Shown here: one piece after another, positions 27,413 to 36,469 of the stretch
Numbering within the stretch: the first letter of the stretch is position 1
How the letters are laid out: each line of letters opens with the position of its first letter
Assembly (NCBI RefSeq): GCF_021390155.1
Contig: NZ_CP089985.1
Span: 124,001-188,000, forward strand
Source of the DNA: Pseudomonas sp. HN11
GTDB lineage: Bacteria > Pseudomonadota > Gammaproteobacteria > Pseudomonadales > Pseudomonadaceae
Length of the DNA stretch: 64,000 nucleotides
Reading direction: 5' to 3'
Notes under the pieces: model-generated
Databases searched by the model: none
What the model saw: the letters and a program-made list of their open reading frames with translations, nothing else
Told to the model about the DNA's origin: nothing
Program-made: the position numbers and the translations under genes

Positions 27413-28087
27413 ATGCAAAAACTAATTCCGCGTAGACAACTACAAAATTTTGATCCCTCGACGATTGAACTTATAAGTCCTTTTTTTGCGACATCAATTG
27501 TTGAGTCTCAACTTTCCTCTACTGCCCATTTATTCGGTTTGTCTGAACTCATCCGTGAGTGTGGTGTACGTTTGAGTTCGTGTGTAGCGAGGAATGAGCG
27601 AAAAGGAATACTTGAGAAAATTAAAAGTGGAGAGTGGCTGCTTATTTCAGAGCGGGTGGGTGCTTTAAATGACGCAGGTGCCGGGCGATGTATCCCTATT
27701 GGATTCTCTCCTCGCCAGCTTGAGAGCGAGGAGGCGGCAGGGCCGAGAAAATGGGCATTTTTTAGCATCGATTATGACGGAGTGAAAAACACCGCGATTA
27801 TAGCCGCCAATCGATTAGGGTCTATGGGTGATCAAGGTCGAGTATTTGGTTCTGACGGTAAAGATTTAGCAAACACGACCAGAACACTCATTCAGCAATG
27901 GGTACCACTTAATGATTTCGAGGAGCACCGCATCCCGGATTCTGCCATACGTCGATATGGCGAGCTGCGGCATACCCCGCAACGGTTTCTGGAAGGAGAG
28001 GACAAGTGGCAGGTTGGGGGAAAATCGTGGCACTGGCAGCCAGTTACGCAAGATGAGGCGTATGAGATAAAGGCTGGAACAAAATGA
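27413..28087 (+). CDS. Unrecognised soluble protein, first gene of a two-gene unit
   Basis: 224 residues, no signal peptide, no membrane segment, no motif I recognise. The N-terminal half is mixed helix (STAHLFGLSELIRECGVRLSS); the C-terminal half is rich in charged and aromatic residues (GRVFGSDGKDLANTTRTLIQQWVP, KWQVGGKSWHWQPV). The region is visibly AT-richer than flanking genes, suggesting recent acquisition. No good ribosome site is seen (GACATG context; GGGAGGACCTCC lies about 25 nt upstream). It overlaps the next gene by ATGA. The soluble/membrane pairing resembles effector-immunity or toxin-antitoxin organisation, but this is inference only. Confidence 0.6.
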   Translation: MQKLIPRRQLQNFDPSTIELISPFFATSIVESQLSSTAHLFGLSELIRECGVRLSSCVARNERKGILEKIKSGEWLLISERVGALNDAGAGRCIPIGFSPRQLESEEAAGPRKWAFFSIDYDGVKNTAIIAANRLGSMGDQGRVFGSDGKDLANTTRTLIQQWVPLNDFEEHRIPDSAIRRYGELRHTPQRFLEGEDKWQVGGKSWHWQPVTQDEAYEIKAGTK

Positions 28088-28500
28088 GCCGTCGTAGAAT
28101 TTGGCTGTTGTGGGGAGCGATGGATGCGATTTATCTCATTTGGTACTCAATCAATAGTTTTTTAAATAACAGAATTCCGTATTTGAGTGACGTGGCAAAC
28201 GCTTCAGTTATTTTGCAGGAGCACAGTGTTGTGCAACTGTATATGTTTGTGTTGGCGTTGATTTTACACGTGTCAATATTTGCATCGTGCGCGATGTTTT
28301 TTCTTCAAAAAAGATCAGTCGGGTGGCTTGTCTTTTTCCAAACGCCTTTACGGCTTGTGCTTGTTATTCCGTCCGTTTCACTACTGTTAATAGGCGCTCG
28401 AATCGCCCCGCATTACAGCGTGCCGTTAATGGTTGGATTGATTGGCGCATCGGAGATTCTAAAAATCTGGAGCGTGTGGCGATGGAGCAAAAAAGGGTGA
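28084..28500 (+). CDS. Four-TM membrane protein coupled to the upstream unknown gene
   Basis: 138 residues with four hydrophobic helices (about 7-26, 49-73, 78-106, 110-131) and short loops; it begins MSRRR, with Arg-rich ends favouring a cytoplasmic N-terminus. No family recognised. The start overlaps the preceding stop (ATGA), so the two are co-translated. AT-rich coding matches its partner. A role as membrane-located immunity or partner protein is possible but unproven. Confidence 0.6.
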   Translation: MSRRRIWLLWGAMDAIYLIWYSINSFLNNRIPYLSDVANASVILQEHSVVQLYMFVLALILHVSIFASCAMFFLQKRSVGWLVFFQTPLRLVLVIPSVSLLLIGARIAPHYSVPLMVGLIGASEILKIWSVWRWSKKG

Positions 28501-28560
28501 TGCTTTGGTCTGAGCGTGCATTTCCAATGCGCTACATCCAACCGTCAGTGCGAACCGAAC

Positions 28561-28869
28561 ATGGAACAATTCTTCGCATTCCAGTCCATCCCCACCACCG
28601 GCCCGGTCCTGGCCTTCAACACCTTCGCGCCCTCGCACCTGCTCCACGAGAAAGCGCGCAGTGGCACAGCGTTGTTGGAAACCCTCACCGCCAAAGCGGA
28701 CAGCCAGAACTTGCATCATCTGGTCACGGCCGCACTGGTCTCGCTGCAATCGCAGGCAAGCCAGCTCCCACAGCGTTTTGCGGTGTTGGTAAATGCTGCA
28801 CCGACGCCCAAACCCGCTTTACTTACCCAGCCACCCACCACCCATCCGCTAAATTGTTTCAAATCTTGA
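28561..28869 (+). CDS. Small hypothetical protein
   Basis: About 102 residues from ATG 28561. The first part (FFAFQSIPTTGPVLAFNTFAPSHLLHEKARSG) and the following helix-forming stretch look protein-like with GC-rich Pseudomonas codons. There is no ribosome site, and the last 25 residues (Pro/Thr-rich) look like run-on. It may be a remnant or a small regulatory protein; function unknown. Confidence 0.4.
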   Translation: MEQFFAFQSIPTTGPVLAFNTFAPSHLLHEKARSGTALLETLTAKADSQNLHHLVTAALVSLQSQASQLPQRFAVLVNAAPTPKPALLTQPPTTHPLNCFKS

Positions 28870-28894
28870 CGCATTTGGATCCATCCGCCATATT
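28866..28894 (+). promoter_or_regulatory. Sigma-70 promoter of the marR-efflux operon
   Basis: TTGACG (28866-28871), 17 nt, CATATT (28889-28894). The -35 matches 5 of 6 and the -10 4 of 6 with ideal spacing. The predicted start lies inside the MarR operator just downstream. Confidence 0.55.
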
Positions 28895-28897
28895 GAT

Positions 28898-28913
28898 AGT
28901 TAGCAAACTAACT
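28898..28913. promoter_or_regulatory. MarR-type operator AGTTAG-CAAA-CTAACT
   Basis: A perfect 6-bp inverted repeat with 4-nt spacer immediately downstream of the predicted -10 box and 17 nt before the marR start. Position and form fit autorepression by the MarR protein encoded next. Confidence 0.65.
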
Positions 28914-28929
28914 GTATGCGAACTATCCA

Positions 28930-29367
28930 GTGCCTCAAACCCTCGAACAACTCCAGATGAACCTCAGCAGCAGCATGGTGACGGGCGCCCGTAACTGGCG
29001 CAAAATCTGCCAGACCACGCTGGTGAGCTATGGCATCTCCGAAGCCTGCGCCGTGCCGTTGTTGATGATCGGCCGCCTGGGCGATGGTGTGCACCAGGTC
29101 AAAGTCGCCCAGGCGTCGGGGATGGAAAGCCCATCGCTGGTGCGCTTGCTCGATCGTCTGTGTAACGACGGTTACGTGTGTCGCACCGAAGACATCCACG
29201 ACCGTCGCGCCAAGGCCTTGAGCCTCACCGCGCGCGGCCGTGAGTTGGTACAAGCGGTGGAAGTGCAATTGGTGCGTCTGCGTAAGGACGTGCTGGCGGA
29301 TATCGCCCCCAATGATTTGGAAGCCGCGTTGCGTGTATTGCGCGCCTTCGAGGCGGCGTCGCTTTGA
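28930..29367 (+). CDS. MarR-family transcriptional regulator
   Basis: A 145-residue winged-helix regulator: helix-turn-helix in VKVAQASGMESPSLVRLLDRLCNDGYVCR, wing in EDIHDRRAKALSLTARG, with N- and C-terminal dimerisation helices. GTG at 28930 is the likely start; ATG 28957 is an alternative; no clear ribosome site. It is the first gene of a five-gene coupled operon for an AaeAB-like pump and probably represses it until an aromatic or other toxic ligand binds. Confidence 0.88.
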   Translation: MPQTLEQLQMNLSSSMVTGARNWRKICQTTLVSYGISEACAVPLLMIGRLGDGVHQVKVAQASGMESPSLVRLLDRLCNDGYVCRTEDIHDRRAKALSLTARGRELVQAVEVQLVRLRKDVLADIAPNDLEAALRVLRAFEAASL

Positions 29368-31442
29368 ACGGATTTTTTACCGGTTTCCCGCCCGCCCGTG
29401 ATTGGTTCTACGGGGTGCGTACCTTCGCGGCCTCAATGATTGCCTTGTACATCGCCATGCTGATGCAAATGCCGCGTCCGTACTGGGCGATGGCCACGGT
29501 GTATATCGTGTCCAGCCCGTTTGTCGGCCCTACCAGTTCAAAAGCGCTGTACCGCGCCATCGGCACTTTCATGGGAGCGGCGGCGGCGGTGCTGTTTGTA
29601 CCGATGTTCGTGCAATCGCCCTACCTGCTGGTGGTGGTGATTGCCTTGTGGACGGGCACCTTGCTGTTCCTCTCCATGCACCTGCGCACGGCCAACAACT
29701 ACGCGCTGATGCTGGCCGGCTATACGTTGCCGCTGATCGCCTTGCCGGTGGTGGATAACCCGCTGGCAGTGTGGGACGTGGCCGAGGCGCGCACCGAAGA
29801 AATCTTCCTCGGCATTGCCGTCGCAGCAGTGGTGGGCGCGATGTTCTGGCCGCGCCGCCTGATGCCCGTGTTCGATGGCTCGGTCACCAAGTGGTTTGCC
29901 GACGCTCAGATCTACAGCCAGCGCTTTCTGACGCGCAAAGTTGAGCCTGAAGAAATCAGCACCTTGCGTGGTGGTATGGTCGCTACCTTCAACACCCTTG
30001 AATTGATGATCGGCCAGTTGCCCCACGAAGGCGCGCGGCCGCAGACGGTGCGCAACACCAAGGAACTGCGCGGGCGCATGATCCACCTGCTGCCGGTGGT
30101 GGATGCGCTCGACGATGCGCTGTATGCCATTGAGCATCGTGCGCCGGAGTTCCTCGATAAAGTCACGCCGTTGTTGGAAGCGACCAGCCAGTGGTTGGAA
30201 GACACCACAGACGCTGCGCCGATGGAAAACTGGCGTGCCTTGCGTGACCAGGTCGACGCCCTGCAACCGACTGGCGAAGCGCTGGATGACCGGCACACGC
30301 TGTTGTTTTCCAATGCACTCTATCGTCTCGCAGAGTGGATCGACCTGTGGCAAGACTGCCGCAGCCTGCAAGCCGCCATCCAGTGCGAAAGCCAGGACAC
30401 CTGGCGCGCCGTCTACCGCCACTGGCGCCTGGGCCGGCTCACGCCATTCCTCGACCGTGGCCTGATGTTCTACTCGGCGTTTTCCACCGTCAGCGCGATC
30501 ATTGTCGCCTCGGTGCTGTGGATCCTGCTCGGTTGGACCGACGGCGGCAGCGCCGTGATCCTGGCCGCCGTCGCCTGCAGCTTCTTTGCCTCGATGGATG
30601 ACCCGGCGCCGCAGATCTACCGGTTCTTTTTCTGGACCGCCATGTCGGTGCTGTTCGCCAGCCTCTATCTGTTTCTGGTGCTGCCCAACCTGCATGATTT
30701 CCCGATGCTGGTGCTGGCGTTTGCCGTGCCGTTTATCTGCATCGGCACACTCACGGTGCAGCCGCGTTTTTACCTGGGCATGCTGCTGACGCTGGTGAAC
30801 ACCTCGTCATTCATCAGCATCCAGGGCGCCTATGACGCCGACTTTCTCAACTTCGCCAACGTCAACCTGGCGGGGCCCGTGGGCTTGCTGTTCGCCTTCG
30901 TGTGGACGCTGATCGCGCGGCCCTTCGGCGCTGAACTGGCGGCCAAACGCCTGACCCGTTTCAGCTGGCGCGACATCGTCAGCCTCACCGAACCTGCGAC
31001 CCTGGCCGAACACCGGCACATGGCCGCACAGATGCTCGATCGCCTGATGCAGCACCTGCCGCGTCTGGCGCTGATCAATCAGGACACCGGCACCGCCCTG
31101 CGTGATTTGCGCGTGGCGCTGAACCTGCTCGACCTGCTGGCCTACTCGCCGCGCATTCTCGGTGCGCCACGGGTGTTGCTCAATCAGGTGGTGGAAGGTG
31201 TAGGCGGCTATTTCAACGCGTGCCTCAAAGCTGGTGAACGCTTGCCCGCACCGAGCGGTCTGCTGATGACCCTGGACCGCACGCGCCGCGCCCTCAACGG
31301 CCAGGGCCTGCAAGACGAAGACGACACCCGCCTGCATCTGCTGCACGCGCTGGCCGGCCTGCGCCTGTCACTGCTGCCGGGCGTGGAATTTATTGGCGGC
31401 ACCGAGATGGAAGCGCCGCTGCCTGATGGAGCGCCTTTATGA
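29364..31442 (+). CDS. FUSC-family (AaeB-like) aromatic-acid efflux transporter
   Basis: A 692-residue inner-membrane protein with two hydrophobic blocks (about 15-165 and 365-520), each followed by a soluble part, the FUSC/AaeB/PET layout. It probably exports aromatic carboxylic acids or related stress compounds with the HlyD and NodT partners. The start is TTG at 29364, overlapping the marR stop (TTGA), so translation is coupled. Confidence 0.88.
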   Translation: MNGFFTGFPPARDWFYGVRTFAASMIALYIAMLMQMPRPYWAMATVYIVSSPFVGPTSSKALYRAIGTFMGAAAAVLFVPMFVQSPYLLVVVIALWTGTLLFLSMHLRTANNYALMLAGYTLPLIALPVVDNPLAVWDVAEARTEEIFLGIAVAAVVGAMFWPRRLMPVFDGSVTKWFADAQIYSQRFLTRKVEPEEISTLRGGMVATFNTLELMIGQLPHEGARPQTVRNTKELRGRMIHLLPVVDALDDALYAIEHRAPEFLDKVTPLLEATSQWLEDTTDAAPMENWRALRDQVDALQPTGEALDDRHTLLFSNALYRLAEWIDLWQDCRSLQAAIQCESQDTWRAVYRHWRLGRLTPFLDRGLMFYSAFSTVSAIIVASVLWILLGWTDGGSAVILAAVACSFFASMDDPAPQIYRFFFWTAMSVLFASLYLFLVLPNLHDFPMLVLAFAVPFICIGTLTVQPRFYLGMLLTLVNTSSFISIQGAYDADFLNFANVNLAGPVGLLFAFVWTLIARPFGAELAAKRLTRFSWRDIVSLTEPATLAEHRHMAAQMLDRLMQHLPRLALINQDTGTALRDLRVALNLLDLLAYSPRILGAPRVLLNQVVEGVGGYFNACLKAGERLPAPSGLLMTLDRTRRALNGQGLQDEDDTRLHLLHALAGLRLSLLPGVEFIGGTEMEAPLPDGAPL

Positions 31443-31648
31443 TCGGTGATCTGGATATCAGCGGGGTGTTCCTGCCCACGCTGCTGGTGCTGATGGGCAT
31501 TACGTATGTGTTGTTCCTGGTGGTGCACGGGTTGTTGACCCGGCTCCACTTCTATCGCCTGGTCTGGCACCGGGCATTGTTCAATGTGGGGCTCTACGCG
31601 CTGTTGCTGGGCGCGGTGGACTCACTCAGTCGATACCTGATGACATGA
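31439..31648 (+). CDS. DUF1656 (AaeX-like) small membrane protein
   Basis: A 69-residue protein with two hydrophobic helices (about 10-32 and 46-64), the DUF1656 pattern found between FUSC and HlyD genes of AaeXAB-type pumps. ATGA overlaps at both ends couple it to its neighbours. Confidence 0.9.
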   Translation: MIGDLDISGVFLPTLLVLMGITYVLFLVVHGLLTRLHFYRLVWHRALFNVGLYALLLGAVDSLSRYLMT

Positions 31649-32535
31649 AAAAACCTTTTTTGACCATCGGCCGTGTGGTCCTCACGTTGTTGATCGTGAC
31701 GTTTGCGGTCGTCGTGGTGTGGCGCATGGTCATGTACTACATGTTTGCCCCCTGGACCCGTGACGGCCACATCCGTGCCGACATCGTGCAGATCGCCCCG
31801 GACGTGTCCGGGCTGATCCAGCGCGTGGACGTGCGCGATAACCAACTAGTGACCAAGGGCCAAGTGCTCTTCGCCGTCGACCAGGACCGCTTCAAGCTGG
31901 CGTTGCGCCAAGCCCAGGCCGCCGTGGCCGATCGCCAGGAAACCCTGGCCCAGGCCCAGCGCGAGTACAAGCGTAACCGTGGCCTTGGCAACCTGGTGCC
32001 CAGCGAGCAATTGGAAGAAAGCCAGTCCCGCGTGGCCCGCGCCCAATCGGCCCTGGCCGAAGCCCAGGTGACGGTGGATTCCGCCCAGCTCAACCTCGAC
32101 CGCTCGGTGATCCGCAGCCCCGTTGACGGTTACGTCAACGACCGCGCGCCGCGCACCCAGGAATTCGTCACCGCCGGTCGCCCGGTGCTGTCGGTGGTCG
32201 ACAGCAACTCCTTCCATATCGATGGCTATTTCGAAGAGACCAAGCTCGACGGTATCCACATCGGCATGGGCGTGGACATCCGTGTAATTGGTGACAACGC
32301 CCGCCTGCGCGGCCATGTGCAGAGCATCGTCGCCGGTATCGAAGACCGTGACCGCAGCAGCGGCTCCAACCTGTTGCCCAACGTCAACCCGGCGTTCAGC
32401 TGGGTGCGCCTGGCTCAGCGGATTCCGGTGCGCATCGCCTTTGATGATGTGCCGGCGGACTTCCGCATGATTGCTGGGCGTACGGCCACCGTCTCGATCA
32501 TCGGCGATAAGGTTAAAGACGGAGGCCAACCATGA
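31645..32535 (+). CDS. HlyD-family membrane fusion protein (AaeA-like)
   Basis: A 296-residue periplasmic adaptor with an N-terminal anchor (VVLTLLIVTFAVVVVWRMV), lipoyl halves (IAPDVSGLIQRVDVRDNQLVT and DRSVIRSPVDGYVNDRAPR) and a coiled-coil between them rich in Ala/Gln. It links the FUSC transporter to the outer-membrane factor. Starts and ends with ATGA overlaps. Confidence 0.92.
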   Translation: MKKPFLTIGRVVLTLLIVTFAVVVVWRMVMYYMFAPWTRDGHIRADIVQIAPDVSGLIQRVDVRDNQLVTKGQVLFAVDQDRFKLALRQAQAAVADRQETLAQAQREYKRNRGLGNLVPSEQLEESQSRVARAQSALAEAQVTVDSAQLNLDRSVIRSPVDGYVNDRAPRTQEFVTAGRPVLSVVDSNSFHIDGYFEETKLDGIHIGMGVDIRVIGDNARLRGHVQSIVAGIEDRDRSSGSNLLPNVNPAFSWVRLAQRIPVRIAFDDVPADFRMIAGRTATVSIIGDKVKDGGQP

Positions 32536-33974
32536 AGCAGCTGTTGGCCGCCGCTGCGCTGGGTGTGTTGCTGTCGGCCTGCCAGGCGGTAGGCCCGGAT
32601 TACTCGCTGCCGGATAAAGCCGCGGTCAATCGCGGCGACCTGCAGGGAAAGATCGCCGGTGAGGGCAACGATGTGGTGTCGGCGCCGGTGCCGGCGGATT
32701 GGTGGCGGTTGTACAAAGACCCGCGCCTGGATGAGCTGGTGCGTCAGGCGATGGCCTCCAACACCGATCTGCGCGTGGCCGCCGCCAACCTGCAGCGCTC
32801 GCGGTATCAGGTGCAGCAGGCCGAGTCTGCGGGTGGTTGGAGCGCCGGCGCCAAAGCCGAGGCCCAGCGCCTGCAGGAGTCCGGTGAAGCGTTTTTGCTG
32901 GCGGATAAAGTGCCGGTCGCCAATATCGGCAGTGTCGGTATCAGCACCTCGTATCAGTTCGACCTGTTCGGCACCTTGCAGCGTGGCATCGAAAGCGCCC
33001 AGGCCAGTGCCGACGCCGCGCAAGCTGCGGCTGATATCGCGCGTATCACCCTGGTGGCCGACGTGGTGCGCTCCTACACCCAGGTGTGCGCTGCCAACGA
33101 AGAAAAGGCCATCGCCCAGCATTCGCTCGACCTGCAAGCTGAAGGCACACGCCTGACCCAGCGCCTGCGCGACGCCGGCCGTGGCGACGAAACCCAAGTC
33201 ACCCGTTCGCAAACCCAATTCAAGTCTTTGCGCGCCGATATGCCGCGCTATGACGCCGCGCGCCAGGCCGGGTTGTTCCGCTTGTCGATGTTGCTGGCCA
33301 AGCCGGTGGACCAATTGCCCACCGGCACCAGCAGCTGCGCCGAGTTACCGCACATCGCCCAGCTGTTGCCGGTAGGTGATGGCGCCGCCTTGCTCAAACG
33401 CCGCCCCGATGTGCGCCAGGCCGAACGCCAACTGGCCGCCGCCACGGCGCGGATCGGCGTGGCCACCGGCGCGCTGTACCCGGACATCAGCATCGGCGCC
33501 ACGGTCGGCACGGTGGGTATCCTGGACAATCTCGGCGAGCCCGCGACCAACCGTTGGGGCTTTGGCCCGCTGATCAGTTGGACGGTGCCGACCAACGGCG
33601 CCCGCGCCCGTATCCATGAAGCCGAAGCCGCGACCCAGGGCGCCCTGGCGCACTTCGATGGGGTGGTGCTCAACGCCATTCGCGAGACCCAGACCGGGCT
33701 GGCGCAATACACCGCGTTGCTGCAACGGCGTGAAGCCCTGGCCGAAGCCGAAGCCTCGTCGCAAGAAGCTGCCGAGCAGACGCACCGCTTCTACCAAGCC
33801 GGCCGCGCCTCTTTCCTGGCCGATCTGCAGGCCACCGGCACCCACACCAGCATGCGAGCACAACTGGCCGCCGCCAACACCCAGGTTGCCATGAGCCAGA
33901 TCGATCTGTTCCTGGCCCTGGGCGGCGGCTGGGAAAGCGGACGAACGCAACCCGCGCCGGCCAGCAAACCCTGA
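32532..33974 (+). CDS. NodT-family outer-membrane efflux lipoprotein
   Basis: A 480-residue TolC-like channel with lipobox (GVLLSAC), DWWRLYKDPRLDELVRQAM early motif, duplicated OEP halves and family-typical C-terminal LALGGGWE followed by a short tail. Last gene of the marR operon; the second NodT-type factor in the window (the other at 19340) but only moderately similar. Confidence 0.92.
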   Translation: MKQLLAAAALGVLLSACQAVGPDYSLPDKAAVNRGDLQGKIAGEGNDVVSAPVPADWWRLYKDPRLDELVRQAMASNTDLRVAAANLQRSRYQVQQAESAGGWSAGAKAEAQRLQESGEAFLLADKVPVANIGSVGISTSYQFDLFGTLQRGIESAQASADAAQAAADIARITLVADVVRSYTQVCAANEEKAIAQHSLDLQAEGTRLTQRLRDAGRGDETQVTRSQTQFKSLRADMPRYDAARQAGLFRLSMLLAKPVDQLPTGTSSCAELPHIAQLLPVGDGAALLKRRPDVRQAERQLAAATARIGVATGALYPDISIGATVGTVGILDNLGEPATNRWGFGPLISWTVPTNGARARIHEAEAATQGALAHFDGVVLNAIRETQTGLAQYTALLQRREALAEAEASSQEAAEQTHRFYQAGRASFLADLQATGTHTSMRAQLAAANTQVAMSQIDLFLALGGGWESGRTQPAPASKP

Positions 33975-33989
33975 GCAAATAGCTATGCT

Positions 33990-34025
33990 TTGACTGGCGG
34001 GCTCCCGTGATGGCCCGCCGGTCAA
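33990..34025 (+). terminator. Strong stem-loop after the marR efflux operon
   Basis: A 13-nt arm (33990-34002) pairs with 34013-34025 with a single mismatch/wobble; the core is GGCGGGC/GCCCGCC. It lies 15 nt after the NodT stop; no T-run follows. Confidence 0.55.
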
Positions 34026-34055
34026 CGTTCGCGTTTGCTCATGGGGATTCCAATA

Positions 34056-34688
34056 ATGAAAAACCCTTATGCTCCCGCTTTCTGGTGCGTGTGTTTTGCA
34101 CTGGTGTTGTTGTCGGCTACCTACTTCTACGGCGTCATGCTGGCTCACCAACTCGACAAGGCGATGGTGTTTCTCGACAGCGCCTGCCTGGTGATTGGCA
34201 CCCTGTCCATCGGCGTCGTCGCCTGGGCTTCCTACCAAAATCAACGGGTGAAGAAAAAACTCCTCGAGCAAGGCAAGACCCGCGTGGCGATCTGGGATAC
34301 CAAGGTTGCGTTGCGCCGCGTCGAGACTGTGTTCGACCGCTATTTCTGGGGCAGCTACTGGCAGCCGGGGCGCACCTTCCAGGAAGTCATGGGTGACCTC
34401 ACCGGCACGCCGCTGGAAAAAAGCCTCGAAGTGCTGAAGAAACAGTGCGTGGCCCTCGATCAGCAGGTCGCTGACGGTAGGCACTGGCTGAACAATGCGC
34501 GGGAATTGTCCGATGTGGCCACGCAAATGGCCCGCGAGCGCTACCAATTGGACTTCTGCGACCCCAAGGCCGACACCCCAGGCAATGCCGTGATACACCG
34601 CGAGTTTGAGGTGCTGGTGTACACCTGGACGGCGCGGTTGAAGAGTTTCGACCACCAACTGGATGAAATTGAACTGGAGTATTCGTGA
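34056..34688 (+). CDS. Hypothetical membrane protein with two TM helices
   Basis: 210 residues. Two hydrophobic helices (about 8-28 and 42-62) are followed by a cytoplasmic, charged, largely helical domain (about 65-210) with coiled-coil tendency. ATG 34056 is chosen because GGGG lies about 10 nt upstream. No family recognised; single gene. Confidence 0.7.
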   Translation: MKNPYAPAFWCVCFALVLLSATYFYGVMLAHQLDKAMVFLDSACLVIGTLSIGVVAWASYQNQRVKKKLLEQGKTRVAIWDTKVALRRVETVFDRYFWGSYWQPGRTFQEVMGDLTGTPLEKSLEVLKKQCVALDQQVADGRHWLNNARELSDVATQMARERYQLDFCDPKADTPGNAVIHREFEVLVYTWTARLKSFDHQLDEIELEYS

Positions 34689-34833
34689 ACTAGTACCGAA
34701 CTGATCCCTCTGAAAAGCTGGGCCGTTCGCGGCCGCCAGTGCTAATCTTCCTCCGCTTTTGGCGGGCTTGAGCCAACCCCTATGGGTTCAAGGAAGACAG
34801 CCCACTTCTCACAGGATTTGATCAGGTCACTTC

Positions 34834-36330
34834 ATGAATAAGCCAGCCGTTGTTCTTTTAGGTTTCGTTGTCGCCGTCGGCGTCGTCAGTGCAGGCGGTG
34901 CCTGGTACACCGGTAAGCAGCTGGAACCGGTACTGCAAACGGCGGTACAGGACGCCAACAAGGAACTGCAACGTTCCATGGCCGGCGTCGACGGCACTGT
35001 TAACCTGGAGCTGGTGTCCCTGGACCGTGGCCTGTTCAGCAGCACCGCGCACTACCGTCTCAAGGGCCAAGGCTCGTTCTTCGGTGAGCAGAACCCGAAC
35101 CCCGAGCTGTTGTTTGTCGACCATATCGAACACGGTCCGCTGCCGTTCTCGCGTCTGGTGTCGTTGAAATGGCTGCCGGTCATGGCTACCAGTCACTATG
35201 AACTGGAAAAGAACGCCACCACCGAAAAATGGTTCGCTGCCGCCAAAGACATGCCGCCGCTCAAAGGCGTGGCCAATATTGGCTACAGCCGTTCGGTGAC
35301 CGGCAACCTCGAATTGCTGCCGCTGGAGTTCAAGGACGAGACCTCCTCGGTGAACTTCTCCGGCCTGAACCTGGACTTTGACAGCACCGCCGAGGGCAAG
35401 AAGGTCAAGGTGGATGGCTACATGAACAGCCTCAAGCTGGACGTAGTCGATGCCAACGGCGCGCCGTTCAATGCCGAATTCGCCGGCCTGACCGTGGCCA
35501 GCAACCTGGAGAAATCCACCTTCGGCTTCTACACCGGGCAGAACACCGTTGAGCTGAGCGATACCAAGCTCACGTTCGGCCCGCAGAAAGCGGTGATGAC
35601 CCTCAAGGGCTTTGAGCAGAAAGACACCAGCGAAGTCAAAGACAACAACATGTCCGGCCGCGTCGATTACAAGATCGACGAGATCGGCTATCAGGGTAAA
35701 CCGGTCGGCTCTGCCGCCATGGCCGTGAGCTTGAAGAACATCGACGTGCCGTCGGGCCTGGTGCTGACCAAGCTGTATCAGGACAAAATGCAGCCGGTGC
35801 AAGCCGCTGCTGCCGCCGGTCAACCGGTGCCTGAGCTGCAACTGACCGAAGCCGAGCAAACCCTGGCCGAAGCCAATGTCAACCAGTTGCTCGCCGCCAA
35901 ACCGCACCTGGCATTGGAAAACCTGTCCCTGAAAACCACCCACGGTGAAAGCAAGTTCAACCTGGTGGTGGATCTGACCAAGCCTACGTCCATGGAACTG
36001 CCGCCGGTTGAACTGGGCAAGCAAATGGTTGCGCTGCTGGACGCCAACCTGACCCTGTCCAAGCCTATGATCGCCGACGTTGCCGCCCTGCAGGCGCAGG
36101 TCGGTGGTGTGACCGACCCTAAAGCCATCGAGCAGCAATCCCAGATGGCCAGCGAAATGGTCAGCGGCATGGCGGTCGGCACGCAGCTGGCGACCCTGGT
36201 CGGCAGCGACGTCGTGTCCAAGCTGCATTACGCCAACAATGAAGTGACCTTCAACGGCCAGAAAATGACGGTCGAGCAATTCATTGGCTTCGTGATGTCC
36301 AAAGTTGGTGCGGTGAGCGGCGCTCAGTAA
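34834..36330 (+). CDS. DUF945/YdgA-family protein
   Basis: A 498-residue protein with an N-terminal membrane anchor/signal (PAVVLLGFVVAVGVVSAGGAWYTG) followed directly by GKQLEPVLQTAV, the start of the DUF945 (YdgA) fold, and long beta-rich periplasmic repeats. A role in envelope integrity is suspected for the family but unproven. Translation signal weak (CAGG before the ATG). Alone between the small membrane gene and the pga leader. Confidence 0.87.
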   Translation: MNKPAVVLLGFVVAVGVVSAGGAWYTGKQLEPVLQTAVQDANKELQRSMAGVDGTVNLELVSLDRGLFSSTAHYRLKGQGSFFGEQNPNPELLFVDHIEHGPLPFSRLVSLKWLPVMATSHYELEKNATTEKWFAAAKDMPPLKGVANIGYSRSVTGNLELLPLEFKDETSSVNFSGLNLDFDSTAEGKKVKVDGYMNSLKLDVVDANGAPFNAEFAGLTVASNLEKSTFGFYTGQNTVELSDTKLTFGPQKAVMTLKGFEQKDTSEVKDNNMSGRVDYKIDEIGYQGKPVGSAAMAVSLKNIDVPSGLVLTKLYQDKMQPVQAAAAAGQPVPELQLTEAEQTLAEANVNQLLAAKPHLALENLSLKTTHGESKFNLVVDLTKPTSMELPPVELGKQMVALLDANLTLSKPMIADVAALQAQVGGVTDPKAIEQQSQMASEMVSGMAVGTQLATLVGSDVVSKLHYANNEVTFNGQKMTVEQFIGFVMSKVGAVSGAQ

Positions 36331-36375
36331 GCACTCGGGGCTGCCCAAGGCGGCCCGATTGAAAGGCAATCAAAC

Positions 36376-36399
36376 TGTGGGAGCGGGCTTGCTCCCACA
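36376..36399. repeat. REP-type palindrome
   Basis: TGTGGGAGCGGGCTTGCTCC plus CACA, the common Pseudomonas REP unit, just downstream of the DUF945 gene; it can also fold as a hairpin terminator. Confidence 0.8.
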
Positions 36400-36469
36400 T
36401 TGGTTTGTGGCACCTGTCGGGCAATTCTGAACAATTGTTATGATTTGTCCTTTTTCATACAGCTGTCGG

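Noticed and set aside
29538..30695. 385-codon minus-strand frame opposite the FUSC gene
   Set aside because: Low-complexity His/Gln/Arg-rich translation without start signals; antisense shadow.
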